Shown here: one piece after another, positions 28,749 to 42,007 of the stretch
Layout: the number at the start of each line of letters is the position of its first letter
How positions within the stretch are numbered: position 1 is the first letter of the stretch
Assembly: GCF_019649055.1 (NCBI RefSeq)
Contig: NW_026570223.1
Coordinates: 1,736,001-1,800,000, forward strand
Source: Paramacrobiotus metropolitanus
Taxonomy: Eukaryota > Tardigrada > Eutardigrada > Parachela > Macrobiotidae
Length of the DNA stretch: 64,000 bases
Direction of reading: 5' to 3'
The notes under the pieces: generated by a model
What the model was told of the DNA's origin: nothing
Database searches by the model: none
What the model saw: only the letters and a program-made list of their open reading frames with translations
Position numbers and translations under genes: made by a program

Positions 28749-29696
28749 CCGGGTGGCCCAACAAAATGGCGGTCTCAGTTTTTTGTTTGCTGTTCGTGAA
28801 CCAGTCGTCGTACAGCAATGGTTTTAGATTCATTAAATTACAAATTTTGTTAGCTACTGAACGTACAAAAATTTTTTTGGAAAAGCTGTGACACGCTCGC
28901 GAAAAGCTGCGCCGACTGAAATCGTGCAGAAGCGTATTGTGACCCAGCTTTTGAACCATAAAATTTTGTGTCATTTATTATCCATATGAACTATTTTAAT
29001 TTTTTAAACTGTTTCATGTAAAGAATGACGTACTCTATCAGCATACAAAAATTGGTTTCCATAGTGCTCGCAATAGAGGAGCAATGCACTCGACTCACTT
29101 TTGGAAAAAATGCCGATTTTTTTATTAATTTTTGAGCATTTGTAATAATATTTTTATGTTCCATGGCAGGCTGCAACAAAAAAGGCTAATTTAGCTGTTA
29201 TGTGTAGCTGAGATATTGCTCTTATAAAAGCAAGATTGATTTAGATCCACTTTTGCAGCGTTGGTGAGAAACTGATTTTTGAAAATGCTGGTGGAGGATT
29301 GCACGAAAATCAGATGTCCGGCGCTCCAGCTCATCAGTGTCTGGACCGAACGCGGTGACCGGAATATCGTATCTCTTTACAGTAAAACAACAAGAACCAA
29401 TCCCTCTACCCGAAATGACAAAGCGACAGATTTTAATCTACCAAGCTGAATAATAGCCAATTTTAATTTGCTAAGAGGGAAATTCAAATTATCGATTCTG
29501 GGTCACCGTCAAATTCTACCTATTTTATTAAAATAATTCGCTAAAAAGTTAAATGTTTGTTTACGGTTAATATGATTAAGCAGTTCTATGTTTGAAAAAC
29601 TGCTCTTTCGAATGAAATTAATATGAAGTCAATCGGACGTTGGGCGGGGCCAGTTCACAATTAAAAGCTAGCCCGCCATTTTGTTGAGCCACCCGG
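28749..29696. mobile_element. Tc1/mariner-type non-autonomous element
   Basis: The terminal inverted repeats begin CCGGGTGGCCCAACAAAATG (one mismatch in about 24) and are flanked by TA on both sides (28747-28748 and 29697-29698). The interior has no intact transposase. A short plus-strand frame near 28,880-28,980 looks faintly like a transposase N-terminal helix-turn-helix. Length 948 bp. Confidence 0.85.
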
Positions 29697-29699
29697 TAC

Positions 29700-30298
29700 A
29701 TGGGAGGCAACATTTAATAAGTACGAGTACCACGAAACCAGTAAAAACTAAGTACCATGCAGAACAAATTCATACCAGAAAAAGTTCCTCTATGCTATCC
29801 TGCTCGGAAATTGTACCCATCACACAAATTGCAGTAATCTACAGTGAACAGACGTACCTTGAACAAGCGCTTGGGACTATGTTCAGTTGCGCAAACCTCT
29901 TCATTATTGACGACTTCTGTGCCTGTAAAGGACTCAATTCGCAGCATCGTTGGGGCGTACTTATCCAAGGGATAGCCGCGCCGCTGTTCTTTAAATCTGT
30001 ATGAAAGCAAAACCTACTTATCCCACCATTCTGTTTTAACTACTTTGCTGCTTAGTTTGTATAATCGAAGGCTGTGCACAATTGCACATTATCTTCATTC
30101 CTGCACAGATTGCACCGCTTACTGATAACGTACGCGACTTACGGTCACTTACCGGCTAATTACATTGGTTAACAGTCCGCGGCTGCGCGGCGTCAACACT
30201 GGCGATGACCTTTCTACGGTCAAATCCATATGTACAGGCAAATATGAATTGAGTAATGTAATACTAATATCAGTCGAAATGCTATGCGCAATTTGCAT
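29700..30298. other. No gene seen
   Basis: Short overlapping frames on both strands, without motifs. Confidence 0.35.
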
Positions 30299-30301
30299 AT
30301 A

Positions 30302-30797
30302 CCGTAATTATCGAATTTGTGGCCCTGGGGTACAAATTGTTCGAAGGCTATGGCGGAGGGGGGCTTATTTCGGGGAGGGGGCGCAATTTCGGGGGGTGGC
30401 ATTATTTTTCGAACGGTATTTTTTGGGATGGGGCATTATATTTCAAACAACTTCACATCCAGTTCTAGTGGAACTGAACGCAATAGTTACCGGTATACGC
30501 AACAGCGCAACCTTCCCTGCAACATTTTCGAGCGTATACTGAGGTCCCCGTACACCTTTTTGCCGACGAATACCGCATTATATAGATGTGCGTTTAATGC
30601 TTGCTCATAAGCACAACATTTTTTAAAAAAACATTTGCGGTACACCGATCATTTTGCAGCGCTAGACATGTAATAACGGCCCCCTGGGGCGTAATTTCGG
30701 GGGGTGGCCTTATTTTTCAAACAGGGTCGGGGAGGGGGGCTTATTACAGGGGGGGGGGCTCTTATTGCGGGGGGAGCCACAAATTCGATAATTACGG
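30302..30797. mobile_element. G-rich MITE with TA target duplication
   Basis: The TIRs begin CCGTAATTATCGAATTTGTG at both ends and are flanked by TA. The interior has long G runs (TTTCGGGGGGTGG units, twice). A degenerate relative may lie at about 44,715-44,800, inside the PP2C intron. Confidence 0.85.
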
Positions 30798-30799
30798 TA

Positions 30800-33225
30800 G
30801 TTCTCAGTTTATATGTAATTTATCCCTACCGTTAATAGACTAATATGCTGCGTTCAAATAACGATCAAACATACAAAAACGTGAGCAAAGTGTTACACTT
30901 CTCAGCAAACCACTCCAACATGTCCCCGTGCTCCTAAACTGAAAAGGTCAACAGGATTGGTAAACATGACACTCAGCGGGCTGATGACGACCAGGTCGAC
31001 CAAATAATGTATGGCTTCGGTGCTGCTACTCAATATTTCCCGGGAAGAGGAACAATATGCTGCGTCCGGATTCAGCAAAGTGATCAAGCACTTCCTGTCC
31101 TTGTGTGTTAATGGTGAACTCATAATGAAAATGAGATTCTGGTACGCCAGTCGAGGACTGTTCAGCAATTCAGCAATACCTCTCCAGGAATTGTAGCCCT
31201 TTAATAATTCAAAATATTACGCGGCACAGTATACTAGATCATCATACGAGTGCATGCAGTTTGATAGGAAAACACCAGCTAGGTTGTCTCACACGGGTTG
31301 ATTAATAATACTAGTCGAACTTAAAGCACATTAGCTAATTGTAAGGGCTAAACCTTCTGGATGTCAGACGTTTTGAAAGTTATTTAATCGTCAAAAACAA
31401 TCAGCATCGTTAATCGTCAAAAACAATCAATCGTCAAAAACATCAGCATTTTTACAACATCAAAATTTCATTAAGCTTTGCTATTCCTTTCATCGTTCCC
31501 ATGACTGATGCCGCGTTACCGCGCTGTATCTCCAGTATCAGTAATTAAATTTACCACAACTTCGTCAATGAAAAAAAAGTCCACGTTGTTTGGAGCGGTA
31601 AGTTGACAAACAATGCTTTAGGATTAATGTTGTCGACTTAACAACCGTTGAAATCGGTTTTCTGCACTAGCCAATTATTTTGCATAAATCAACATAGTAA
31701 AAGAAGAAAAACTTGTGTAATAGATTTCGAAAATGTCGAATTCGAAAAAGTGTTTGATGGGATCATAAAAAACAACACGCCACGTAGTCATCGTACCGGC
31801 GAATATAAAAATATCTAATGCTGCATTGTTATGTACTGCGAAAATGTACAGAGTACGAACGGCCACCGAAGGATTACTTACATGCACATACTGTCATACA
31901 GTAGTATCGCAAAACGTGGCCTTGCCAATAAAACATCAATTATTTATATCGGTTAAAAATGTCGTGCCGCTAGCGAGAATACTGATAATAATTTTAAGTT
32001 CTGTAGTATACAGTCTGTAGTATTGTAGAAGATTTGTACGTACGAGGTACGTATCGTACATATCAAACTCGTATTAATAAGTACATTGTGGAATTTGTAG
32101 TCCAGTAAAGTACCGTACTTGTTACTAAACTTAAAAACAAAACTACTGTAAGTAAATCCATAACCCATTTTTAGTAAATACAATCATGATCCCTACAAAT
32201 TCATACGATCAGAAGCGCAGTAATTAATTAGATTGTGCAGGTAAGTAATGTTTGTTAAACTTAATTAGACGTCTATGTTTCATTAACTTATTCTGTTTAT
32301 TCATTTAGAAAATGATTCAGGCAAATAAATGAAGTACGGTTATTGTTGAAAATCTACCCATAGTAATATCTATATGAACAAGATGCATGCGAATGATAAC
32401 TAAATGCTTCCTTACTTTTACATCCTTAATTTTCCTTCCCTTCCCTTATTTTTAATCTAATTATTTTGATATCCTCTTTTATTCGACACCATCAATTTTA
32501 TTCAACCGATCCAAACGCTGACTGTTCTGCTCACTGCATTGGAGGGTTTTATTCTTAAAGTAAATTTCACTTTATAATTCGCCGTGCGCATGAGCGGGCA
32601 CAACCAGAACCCGTGGCTAATCTCAAGTTAATCGCGAAAGAGGCACTGAAACAGCGAAAAACAGATGAAACCGGTTAAAACAAGCTCCAAAATGAAGGCT
32701 CCTTCTGCTGCAGGAGAACGGGTGAGCGGCGGTAGAGTCAACTCGGTTGATAATAATAAAGCGCTGGCTGATTCGATGAGTTTCTTGGCCTTGAAGAAGC
32801 GGCGCACGTATTGCCGGTTGTGCTTAAAAACACCTTGAACGCTAAATTATTATTGTATGCCTTAGCGCTTTTGTTGATGGCTTTCTTATGTAAATGCGCC
32901 ATTGAGGGCCTGACATGAAAATTTCGCCCGATTTTACCACAGTTTCTGCCGTCAAAACAACCGTTGTAAGAGCAGCGTGCATGCACTTATTCAAAAATAC
33001 GAAAGGTGTACTTTTGAATAAGCGGGACACCTTCTCACGTACAAATTAAACAAAAGCATTTCTGCAAATAATTAATACACTTAAAATACTAGAATAATTT
33101 TGTCGAATTTAGATACTAGAGCTATTTACTATCACGGCGACGAAAAGGTGGCAGTGAAGGTTATAGGACCGGGCACCATCACATGTTACGCAATAACTGT
33201 TTGGCTAATTATAACGACAGCATTC
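30800..33225. other. No convincing gene
   Basis: Only short frames. A tandem ATCGTCAAAAAC motif occurs at 31,388-31,440. One minus-strand frame at 31168-30902 has a moderately coding-like composition but no recognisable domain. Confidence 0.4.
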
Positions 33226-33230
33226 TTAAT

Positions 33231-35165
33231 TTAAGTTAAAACACTTCCCACCAACAGTAGGCAACCATAAATAAACAGGACAATTTTACACAAATAATTT
33301 GCGACCGAAACCGCGTTTGTCATATACGTAGTGCCTTGTATGGTGTAGTTGTTATTTTCTGACATTCCAACAACGGTGATGTAAACTTCCACTAATGGTA
33401 AGTCGCTGCTGCTTCCTGCTGAATCCAATCTGGATGCTGACGTAGTTCTAGCTTTATGATAAGGAATCACAGTGATCCCGTCGATTTTCCCATCATTTAC
33501 CGCATCCGAGGGGTTCGTCTCCGTATAGGAATAATAAGCAGCTATTTTACCGGCAGTGGTCGAAATTCTTATGTGGATACCTTCTTCTCTCACGGGATAC
33601 CTGCAGAAAAGTTGCATTTCTTATTATGCATTATTGGCGACTAGCTTAACTATGTAAAATCTGTACCGAAAATATCGTCTTTCTGCTCGGATAAGAGAAT
33701 CACTGATTGTATCGTTAATTCGCGGAGTCTGTGGTATTTCGCACGTTTCCCGGTTCAGTTGTCGGAAAAATTCGGCAAGATCCTGGAAATTATCCAGGTA
33801 ATGTACACGATCTCGATTATTGTCGGTTATTTGCAGCAGCTCCGACAGTACCACTTCCGAACCCACACCGACAGCAAAAGATGTTATACCGACAGCCGCC
33901 GCCAAGGGTGCTGTATTTGCCACTGTGTCGTCGGTAATAACCAGGTTAATTTTGGGTACTCCAGGAATGGAGGGCGTGCTGTTGAACATGTCGATACAAT
34001 ATTTAATAGCAGCGGCCGTGTGTGTGTTATCCCGTAAGTGCGGTGTGAGTTTTGTATCGAGCGCCGCTAGCCGTTTCTCGCTCCACGTCATGTTGGTGTC
34101 CAGTGGAAAGGTCAAGTGGACTGTACTGGAAAATACCACTAACGCTGCTCGCGCCTAAAAATTGTACGGATTCGCAATATGTTCTAGTAAAGAATATTGT
34201 TGTTCTAGTAAAAAATATCGGAGAAATTAGGTATTGGTAAGGATTGTCGGATGGAGATGTGAATTAAAATTTTGCAGGTTCAAACGTTTGTGCTAACACA
34301 GTTTTATTTTGCCTACCGATCCTCCTTCAAATGAACCAAGCAGATCCTTGAGAAACACACGAGCTAGGAAGAAATTCAGGAAACCAATACTCCCCGATGA
34401 GTCCATCATAATACAGATGTCCAGACGTCCTAGACATTGAGATTCGCAAGCGTTCGATGTGGCGGCCGTCTGGAACGCGGGCAATGAACCCAGTGGATTG
34501 TAGTATGCCTGCCAATAACCGGCCTGAGCAGATATCAGTACCGGGATCGGCTTGTTCTCAGCAATTTCTGTCAGTGTGAGCACTAGACGGGCTACTAATC
34601 CCGAGTAAAAAGGTTTCAGCAGGTCACGGCGGTCGAGACTATTCCATTGTATATTCCATAGAGTTTTTATGTTGTCGTGTAAATGCACGAGGTGAGGATA
34701 TCGTCCCGTATTTTGCGTCCTCTCGAAGTCTGCGGCAGTTACCTACAGCGCAAAAAAAGTTGTACCAATATTTCTCTTGTAATGCTCACTATCTGAAACC
34801 TAATCATTTCATAAAACGCATTATACTTTTCAGTCTAAATATATAGCAATAGCTGTGAACATGTTTTTATAACTTGTAATGTAAACGTGAATAATCACTT
34901 TTCGCACCTGCCAGATGCCGCCCCAGTTGCTCTCGGTGAAAGTTATAGCGTTTTGTCCATATTGCGTTTCCGCACAAGCAATTCGGCGCAGAATGTTCCT
35001 GTCGTCTGGAAAAATACTGGCGCGATCAAGGCATTTTATGACGGCGTCCACTACAGATTTCCCGGCTGCACGATTGTCCATCGTTGCATCTTGTTGAGCA
35101 AAGTTAGTAGGTGAGTGCACCACGAATAATAACAGCATTAGCACAGACTGAGCTGCTTCCATCAT
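33231..35165 (-). CDS. Secreted VWA-domain protein with lysozyme-like N-terminal segment, 513 aa
   Basis: Four exons join in frame: 35165-34908, 34742-34317, 34154-33667 and 33600-33231 (1,542 nt). Residues 1-23 are a signal peptide. Residues 25-90 resemble the RIA-x-ES-x-YG ... GGIWQV segment found before VWA domains in many invertebrate proteins. The VWA domain follows, with MIDAS DSSGS in ICIMMDSSGS, then a beta-rich Ig/fibronectin-like C-terminal region. A hydrophobic end (about the last 22 residues) could be a membrane or GPI anchor. Its role is probably extracellular adhesion or matrix binding. A broken paralogue lies 3 kb away. Confidence 0.8.
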
Positions 35166-35169
35166 GGTT

Positions 35170-36125
35170 GTACAATCTGCAGATGCGGTTGTCGCTCAAC
35201 AATTAAGAACACGAATAACCGTTCGTTAGAGGCAATAACGCCAAATTTCGAGCGACGGGTCGAGATGTAAATTCTCTGTTCGTCAATAACTCCTTTATGG
35301 TATTAAAAAAACGATTGCTGTAGTATGTGATAAATGTGCGATCGGTAGTACTCGTAATATTTTAGTCAATATACTCCTGGTTGTCGAAAACAGGAAATTC
35401 TCTGCGAAACCAAAATCCATTATTATTACTATGGCATTGAAGTACAGTCTGCTGTCGGTCATATTCATTGTTGCTGGAATCCTTGTAAAGTATAAAGTTC
35501 GGACAATAAACCAAATTTCATCTTATGATTCATTTAATTTGTAGATCAAATATGCGTCTAGTGCGCCGGTAGTGTATGCATAATGCAGCAATATGCAGGA
35601 GGCATCGCTGGTGGTAGTGCACTTTACGAAGCGGCTAAACTTATCATATCTTGAAGTAAGTGATAAAACAGAAAAATGAGTGATTCGAACATACGCTAAT
35701 TTTGTGAATCACTGGACAAAAATGCGGATCTTAAATAATACAATGGCATGGCCAATATACGTATATTGATGAGCATATAGTTCTTTGCAAGTCAACACCG
35801 GCCGATCAACGCTTCTTTGTAATCAAAATTACTTCAAGCTTAAAATACGATAATTTTAATTCTAAAACTCGGAAACCTTGATTAGTAGCAAAGCTGCCTA
35901 CAGTATAGCGAACATTAATTCCACAGAATATTTGACCATGGATGATATGATTATGGTTGTTGGATGGCTTTTATCGAATAAGCAGCAGAAGGAAACAAAG
36001 GATGATATACATAATATAACGTGAACATTTGCTGTGTAGCTGCTAATAAAAGCAGACGCTAATTGCTAACATCTCGTTCCCACAAAACGGACCAATATTA
36101 ATGCCATGCGGCAACCACAATACAG
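35170..36125. other. No convincing gene
   Basis: A short plus-strand ATG frame near 35,432 encodes a hydrophobic leader of about 20 residues before a possible donor and an acceptor at 35,545, but the joined frame soon stops. I see nothing else. Confidence 0.35.
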
Positions 36126-36130
36126 TATCA

Positions 36131-36999
36131 CTAAACCTTCTGGTTCACATTGTTTTGCTTAATGAGAGGTGGTCCCACATTGGATTCCTGCTGCGTAGGC
36201 GCTGTTGGTCCAGCTGATGGAGTCAGCACAACATACACCGGCTGTCCGTCTTGACCGCAGAATAGGGCCTGTACTCCGGGACAAGTGCTTGATGGACGGA
36301 CGATGATCTGTTGCGGTCCTTTCAATGTCGTGGTCAACTTGCACAGATTGATCCCCGCCACGGTCGACTGTCCCAGGTTAGCCAGAAACATGACGATATG
36401 CAGACCGAACTGCACTGAAGGTCCCAGTGTAACAACCGACAGCGCAATCAACACCACTGAGCCTACCGCACCCAGGATGCTCATAACGATATCGATAGAC
36501 GCAATCAGAAGGGCCATTCGGGATGACGGCGGAGTGCCGACCGGCAAGCGCTCACCGGCCTTGATGCCTAACATTCCGATGATAACGAAGAAGCTGCCCA
36601 TGACTAAGAACACCGAGCCCACGGCGCTGTATGGCAAGGATCCCTGGCTGATGAGGCGACTCGTAATACGAGTAACCGAGCTTGACTGAGAGCTTCCGGT
36701 TTCACGGTGGGAGACGCTCTCCCACTGGTTGTACGACGGAAAAATGATGAACCCTAAGTTTGACAATGTGGTACAAGAGCACTACCTAGCTGTTGGTCAT
36801 GAAACGCTGCGCCCCGTAAACTTAAATCAACCATACCGGAAAAACACTACTGCGTCCCATAATTACCGATAATGTCGTTGATCATCAGCGCCAGTCCGAC
36901 CAAAATCTGGATGATCCCGAAAACCACCATGGGAATGCGGTTCCACAGGCGAGTGGGCTTTGGAGACGATGTAACGACCAGTTCCGGCTTTATGATCAG
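36131..36999 (-). CDS. Four-TM membrane protein, MS4A/CD20-like layout
   Basis: Exon 36999-36867 encodes a cytoplasmic stretch and TM1 (IPMVVFGIIQILVGLALMI). It splices in phase to 36753-36131, which encodes three more hydrophobic segments and a Pro/Gln-rich cytoplasmic tail. The short first loop, TM1 with FGIIQILVG, and the overall topology match the MS4A family and other small tetraspan proteins. The first coding exon was not found upstream; a fragment with donor near 37,055 is possible. Confidence 0.6.
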
Positions 37000-38285
37000 C
37001 TAACTATAAAAGTATATTAGAATTAGAACATTTCCGTTAACAAAGCTCTCCTTACATTAGCAAACACTGTTTGTGGAGACACAACGCGGCTGCAATCGAC
37101 TGGGTCAAACAATCAGAGTTCACGCGGTTACGATCGGGTGACCTTTAAGGTATAGCATGTAAGCGCTGGCGAAGTCGTTTAATATCATAAAATATTGGTT
37201 TGTAAATGCAGAATAATTTTCCGAAGCATATTGCCAGAAGCAAAGTATGAAAATATCACCATGTATCCGTTTGCTAGTGCGTACTCTTTCACAATCTCCG
37301 CCAACATTTTTTTGTTATCAGCACTACTCTCAAGCATTCCATTTCCACCAAGACTTTCGGCAGACTTCTCTTGACTTCGATTGTTTATGAAAGTTAGTGG
37401 TATACATATATACTCACATGAATATGCTGCATGATCCACAGCTACAGCTACAAGATTCACAGTTTCCCACGTTGAGAGCGCGGCCAAAGGCACTCAGTCC
37501 GCCGGCATTACTCTGTACTGCAACATGAATCTGACAGCATCTTGAAAATGGCTGTTCCAGTCATGTGAACGCGAGCGATTACCGCAGCGATCGAAATCAA
37601 CATCCCCGCCAGTATAAAGTTTATCAGAAAGACAATGTTAAATAATAACTGTTACTCTCTGTAACACGCACAATGACGATGAATTTTGATAAAGAGCTGC
37701 GCTCCCCGGCATTCTTTGCGCCAAATATGAACCGGTGTGTCGGATCGCAGGACAATTGGCTGAACAACCTGTGCGCACAGTTACCTAGAGGATATTTTGG
37801 TTAATACTGGTCAGACGTAAATGATTACGCAGCGACGCTTTATACGTGGCGGCTCTTTATTGTTTTTTTCTAAAATAGGAAGCTGGTCGGGGTCACGATA
37901 TGTCGATGATTTGCCATATATATTAGCTGGTCCAACAAAAGCTTTGCTGCAGATACCACGAAAGCCTAACAAATTCACGGCAATGAAGTGTGCGCTGTTT
38001 TTGTAATTTCCTCACGTAGTCAACCACAGCACAGGTTGTCAGGAATCGAAAATAACAGTTGCTAGAATAAATCTCTTGAAAATCTTATTTATCACTTTGT
38101 ACGAATTTGTACGACCTATGAATTAGAAGTGTGTTTTTTGTTTATCTACAGGCACAGATCAGTCAACATATAGACATACGGAAATCATCAAAAACATGAT
38201 AATCGTAAAATCCATACAATATGTCCAGCATTTTTAACAGTCAACTTCGGTTCAGATTAAGCTGACAACCGACGGATGATAAGAT
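37000..38285. other. No convincing gene
   Basis: Minus-strand frame 37493-37185 has no motif. Part of this region may hold the 5' exons of the four-TM gene. Confidence 0.35.
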
Positions 38286-38288
38286 TTG

Positions 38289-39897
38289 TTAGGCAAACGA
38301 GCAATGCGACAAACACTGCATTTCTGTGCGGATTATTACAATCGATGCACCATTGCCGGGCAAGAATATCCTGGCCTCGATCGTGTAATTATTCCGGTCG
38401 GAGAGACCAGTAACACTTAGATAAACCTCCAATTCGGGATCAGTGCTGTTTCCGGTCCGGAAAAGGTCACCGCGGACCGACTCTGTGGGAGGCGGCGCAG
38501 TAGTTGTGGTGGGTAAACGGTACGGAATGACTCCTGACCCTTCAATTTTCCCATCGTACAACGCCGCCGACGGGGTTGTTTCCGTGTACGAATAGTACAC
38601 CGCGGTCTGTCCGGCAGTAGTGGAAACGGTTATTTGCAGACCTTCTACGCCAAGTGTGTATCTACGAGGAAAACTTCGTAATACTACTGGTAAAAACTGG
38701 AAATTACAATACAAAATTATCTTAGAAAAATTAATGTGGATATGCGATGGCACATTAAGCCGTCTAATGATATAACGTTGCTAAATGTATACGTCATCAA
38801 TATCCTACATATAAATGGCAACATATATTTTGATCTACATTCTGGGTATGTATTCATCTTGGATTATTACCGCAATACACTTATAGCTGGAAATTTCACC
38901 GTTACGATTCTGCTTACTTAAAGTAGCGCCGTTCGCCTTTGATGAGCGAATCCGTGGTGGTATCATTGACACGGGGCGTTTGTGGTATTTCGCACGTTTC
39001 CTGGTTGAGCTGCTGGAAAAACTGTGCCAGTTCCGCAAAATTAGATAAGTCGTGTACGCGATCCCGATTATTATTGGCAATGGTCAGTAATTCCGAATAT
39101 ACACAGCTCCCGACCCGATACCAACGGCGAAGGACGTAATACCGGCAGCCTCCGCGAGCGGTGCCACCATCGGCACCTTAAGGGGTCCTGGATCATTGGA
39201 TTTCCCATCGGTCAGGATCACATTGATTTTCGGAATGCCTTCCACTACCGCAGGCGTACTGTTGAACATATCGATACAATACTTGATGGCCTCAGCTGTG
39301 TGCGTGTTGTGCTGAAAGTGAGGGGTCTGTACAGGATCGAGAACCGCTTGCTTCTTCTGCGCCCAGGTCATATTCGTATCCAGAGCAAAGGTCACGTGGA
39401 GGCGGTTGGAGTACACTACCAAAGCTGCACGAGACTAAAAGCAAAAACAGAACATCTAAAATTATTTTGTCTAGCTGTAATTAAGCGATCACGCTTACGG
39501 AGCCGGTTTCGAATGACGTCAGTAGCTGGTGCACGAAGTAACGTGAGATGTTAAAGTCCGTAGCGATTACACTAGCGGAGGCATCCAAAGCGATGCAAAT
39601 GTCCAGCCGTCCCGGACAGTTTGTTTCGCACGTCTCCGATGTGGCGGCCGCCTCGAATGCCTGCAGCGAGCCGGCAGGATTATAAAAATTTTTCCAGTAA
39701 TTAGCCTGCTCAACGATAATTCCCGGGATAGGTCGGCGACTTCCGACTTCGGTCAGGCTCAGTAAAAGACGAGCGGCCAATCCGGAGTAAAATGGCTTCA
39801 GAAGCTCAGAGTGTCCCAGAGTTTTCCATCGAACTCCCCACATTTTCTGTTGCTCTGTTACATAACTTTGCACTTTCGGCCGCCGAAAATGCGGCAA
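38289..39897 (-). pseudogene. Broken paralogue of the VWA gene
   Basis: Exons at about 39897-39499, 39434-38918 and 38661-38289 align in order with exons 2-4 of the VWA gene at 33.2-35.2 kb. They include MIDAS DASAS in ICIALDASAS and the same C-terminal region. The signal-peptide exon is absent. A frameshift near 39,100 stops the VWA domain in exon 2 of this copy, and the expected sequence resumes in another frame just after it. It is either a pseudogene or a sequence error plus a missed first exon. Confidence 0.65.
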
Positions 39898-39899
39898 GT

Positions 39900-42000
39900 T
39901 CGTATAAAGCGTTAACTATATTCATATTGTCAGATGGTGCGTACTATGAATTAGCAGAATGTCCGTTAATAATTTTATGTAGAAAGTTGTGTGAAAACGC
40001 AATCAAAACGGTATCAACAACAATGTGAAATACGAGTATTGGAATTTAATGACTTAATGAGAACGTCCGGTTTCAAATTATGTGGAAATGGGTTACGGGC
40101 CAATTCGGAGCCATTAATTACAGTGATTGTTTGGAATGTTTTCTATTGTAAAAGTCTTCAGATTAACACGAAATGAACACTAAATAGGAACCTCAAGTGG
40201 TTCCTATACGTCTTTAACTATTGTGTCTACGGAGCCGACCAAAAGGTACCTTTTGATAGCAAAACCGGCAAAACACTGTTCAGGCTGCATTGTGCTATCT
40301 ATCAATTAAGTGCTAGGTACAATTAACGTTAGCATAGGTGTACTGCGTGAATTTTGGAACTTAATGCAATTAGGTGGTTGTCCCCGGTTGAACTCAAATC
40401 TTGCTAAGCAACTAAGATAGATAGGTGTATGCCAGAACGGGGCCATATGACTCCAGGACGCGCTTCTAGGGAAATGCACGGCGGAACGGGAGGAAAAGCA
40501 TGGCAGCAAGGAGCAGCATAAACCCCGCAATGTCATGATCAATCACAAACACTGACAGCAGATAAATACTCCTACAGAACAGATGCTGCCAGACAACACT
40601 AATTGTATAAGATGCAAATTGAAACTGGGTAACAGCGAAACGCTTTTTGCAGTTCACTGCCTTTTTGCAATTTTGCTGGCATTGCAACGGGTACATCGAA
40701 CATGACATTGTGATGATGTGTTGGGCTGTCGCCTCGGGGCGGTACCGGTTCTCGGACATTGGAGAACGATTATGTAACGTGGAAAATTATCAAAATGACA
40801 ACACAATTTTTAACGAGTATTTCAATGTTTCGAATACTTTTTTTAAATTAATTTATGAAACAACTATTTGAAAATATGTTTTAAACTTTATCCGGCCGTT
40901 TTAAAGTTACAGTAATAGGATTAGGATTCAAAGACATACGTAATTATAGTAATTTTTGGAATGGTCGACAAAATTTTAAGCAATATATGCATTATGCACA
41001 TCTACGATTAATTACAACAAGGAGCTGCCGTTGGCGCCGGGACTGAAGTTTGATTTTTAGAGTTTTATTATTATTCTTGCCGGAAATTTACGTACACTTT
41101 TTTCCGATTCACAGTAGCAATTGCAATTCCATTGCTTTGCTGGAAGCGGAGCCGGAAGTAATTCTGCAGTATATTACAGTATTCAGCAATGCTAATTCCA
41201 TTCCATTTAGTGACTGATAAGTGTAAACTGTAAACGTAAATGCTGTAAAACCGCGTCATCTAGCTGCTTATCAAAGCAGTGAAAACACCGCAGTCAGATA
41301 GATTTTTAAAAAATTTTCCTTCCTACTTCAGCTCCTTTGGTTAAATCCTGTGATTTTTACCTACGTATTTGGAGTGTGAGGAACGAAGAGTTAACGTTTT
41401 CCTGGTTTTGCAGTCTACAGTAGAAGAGCAGCCGGAATTGCCGCCAGTCTGTCGCAAGCGCCTGCCATCCACCGGCTGGCAATGCAGTGGCTACACGACT
41501 TCTTCATAAACTAAACTGAGTAAACTGTAAACTCATAATAATTTATTTTATGCATTTCCATTTTCCAGCGGATTTATACAGAACTGTGATAATCTGCAAT
41601 AATCAGTACTCGTAATTCTAGACTTAAATGTTAAATCACTCAATAGTCAATACTAATTTTTCAACATGTTCAAAGCATTTTTAAGGGACGGTCAGAGCTG
41701 TAGTATTGAGTATTGTAAGTACTTGTAATTGCAAACAGCTATCGTCATCGCTATTCAATTCAGCATCGTTGTTACTGTACTTTGTAAGATCTGTTTGTTA
41801 TTTTTTGCGTTAGCCAGTGTTCTGCGGCTGTCTTGATCAGAGTTGCAGTTGCTTACAGTTTAGGAGGAATAGACTGGCAGTGGATAATGTGGATTAATAT
41901 TTAAGAAGGTTTAGTGAAGTTCAGTCGTGTTTAAGTTAAACGTCGTTGTGGAGTAACTGGTACCAGTATACGTAGTACGTAACTACAGTACGAGTACGGA
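39900..42000. other. No gene seen; 5' flank of PP2C
   Basis: Short frames only. A hairpin (AGGAACC...GGTTCCT) is at about 40,188-40,208. The last 300 bp are probably 5' UTR of the phosphatase gene. Confidence 0.4.
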
Positions 42001-42007
42001 GTAGCTG

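Noticed and set aside
30340-30800. G-rich runs as a telomere or G-quadruplex locus
   Set aside because: They are internal to a MITE with clear inverted ends and TA flanks; similar G runs recur in other MITEs here.
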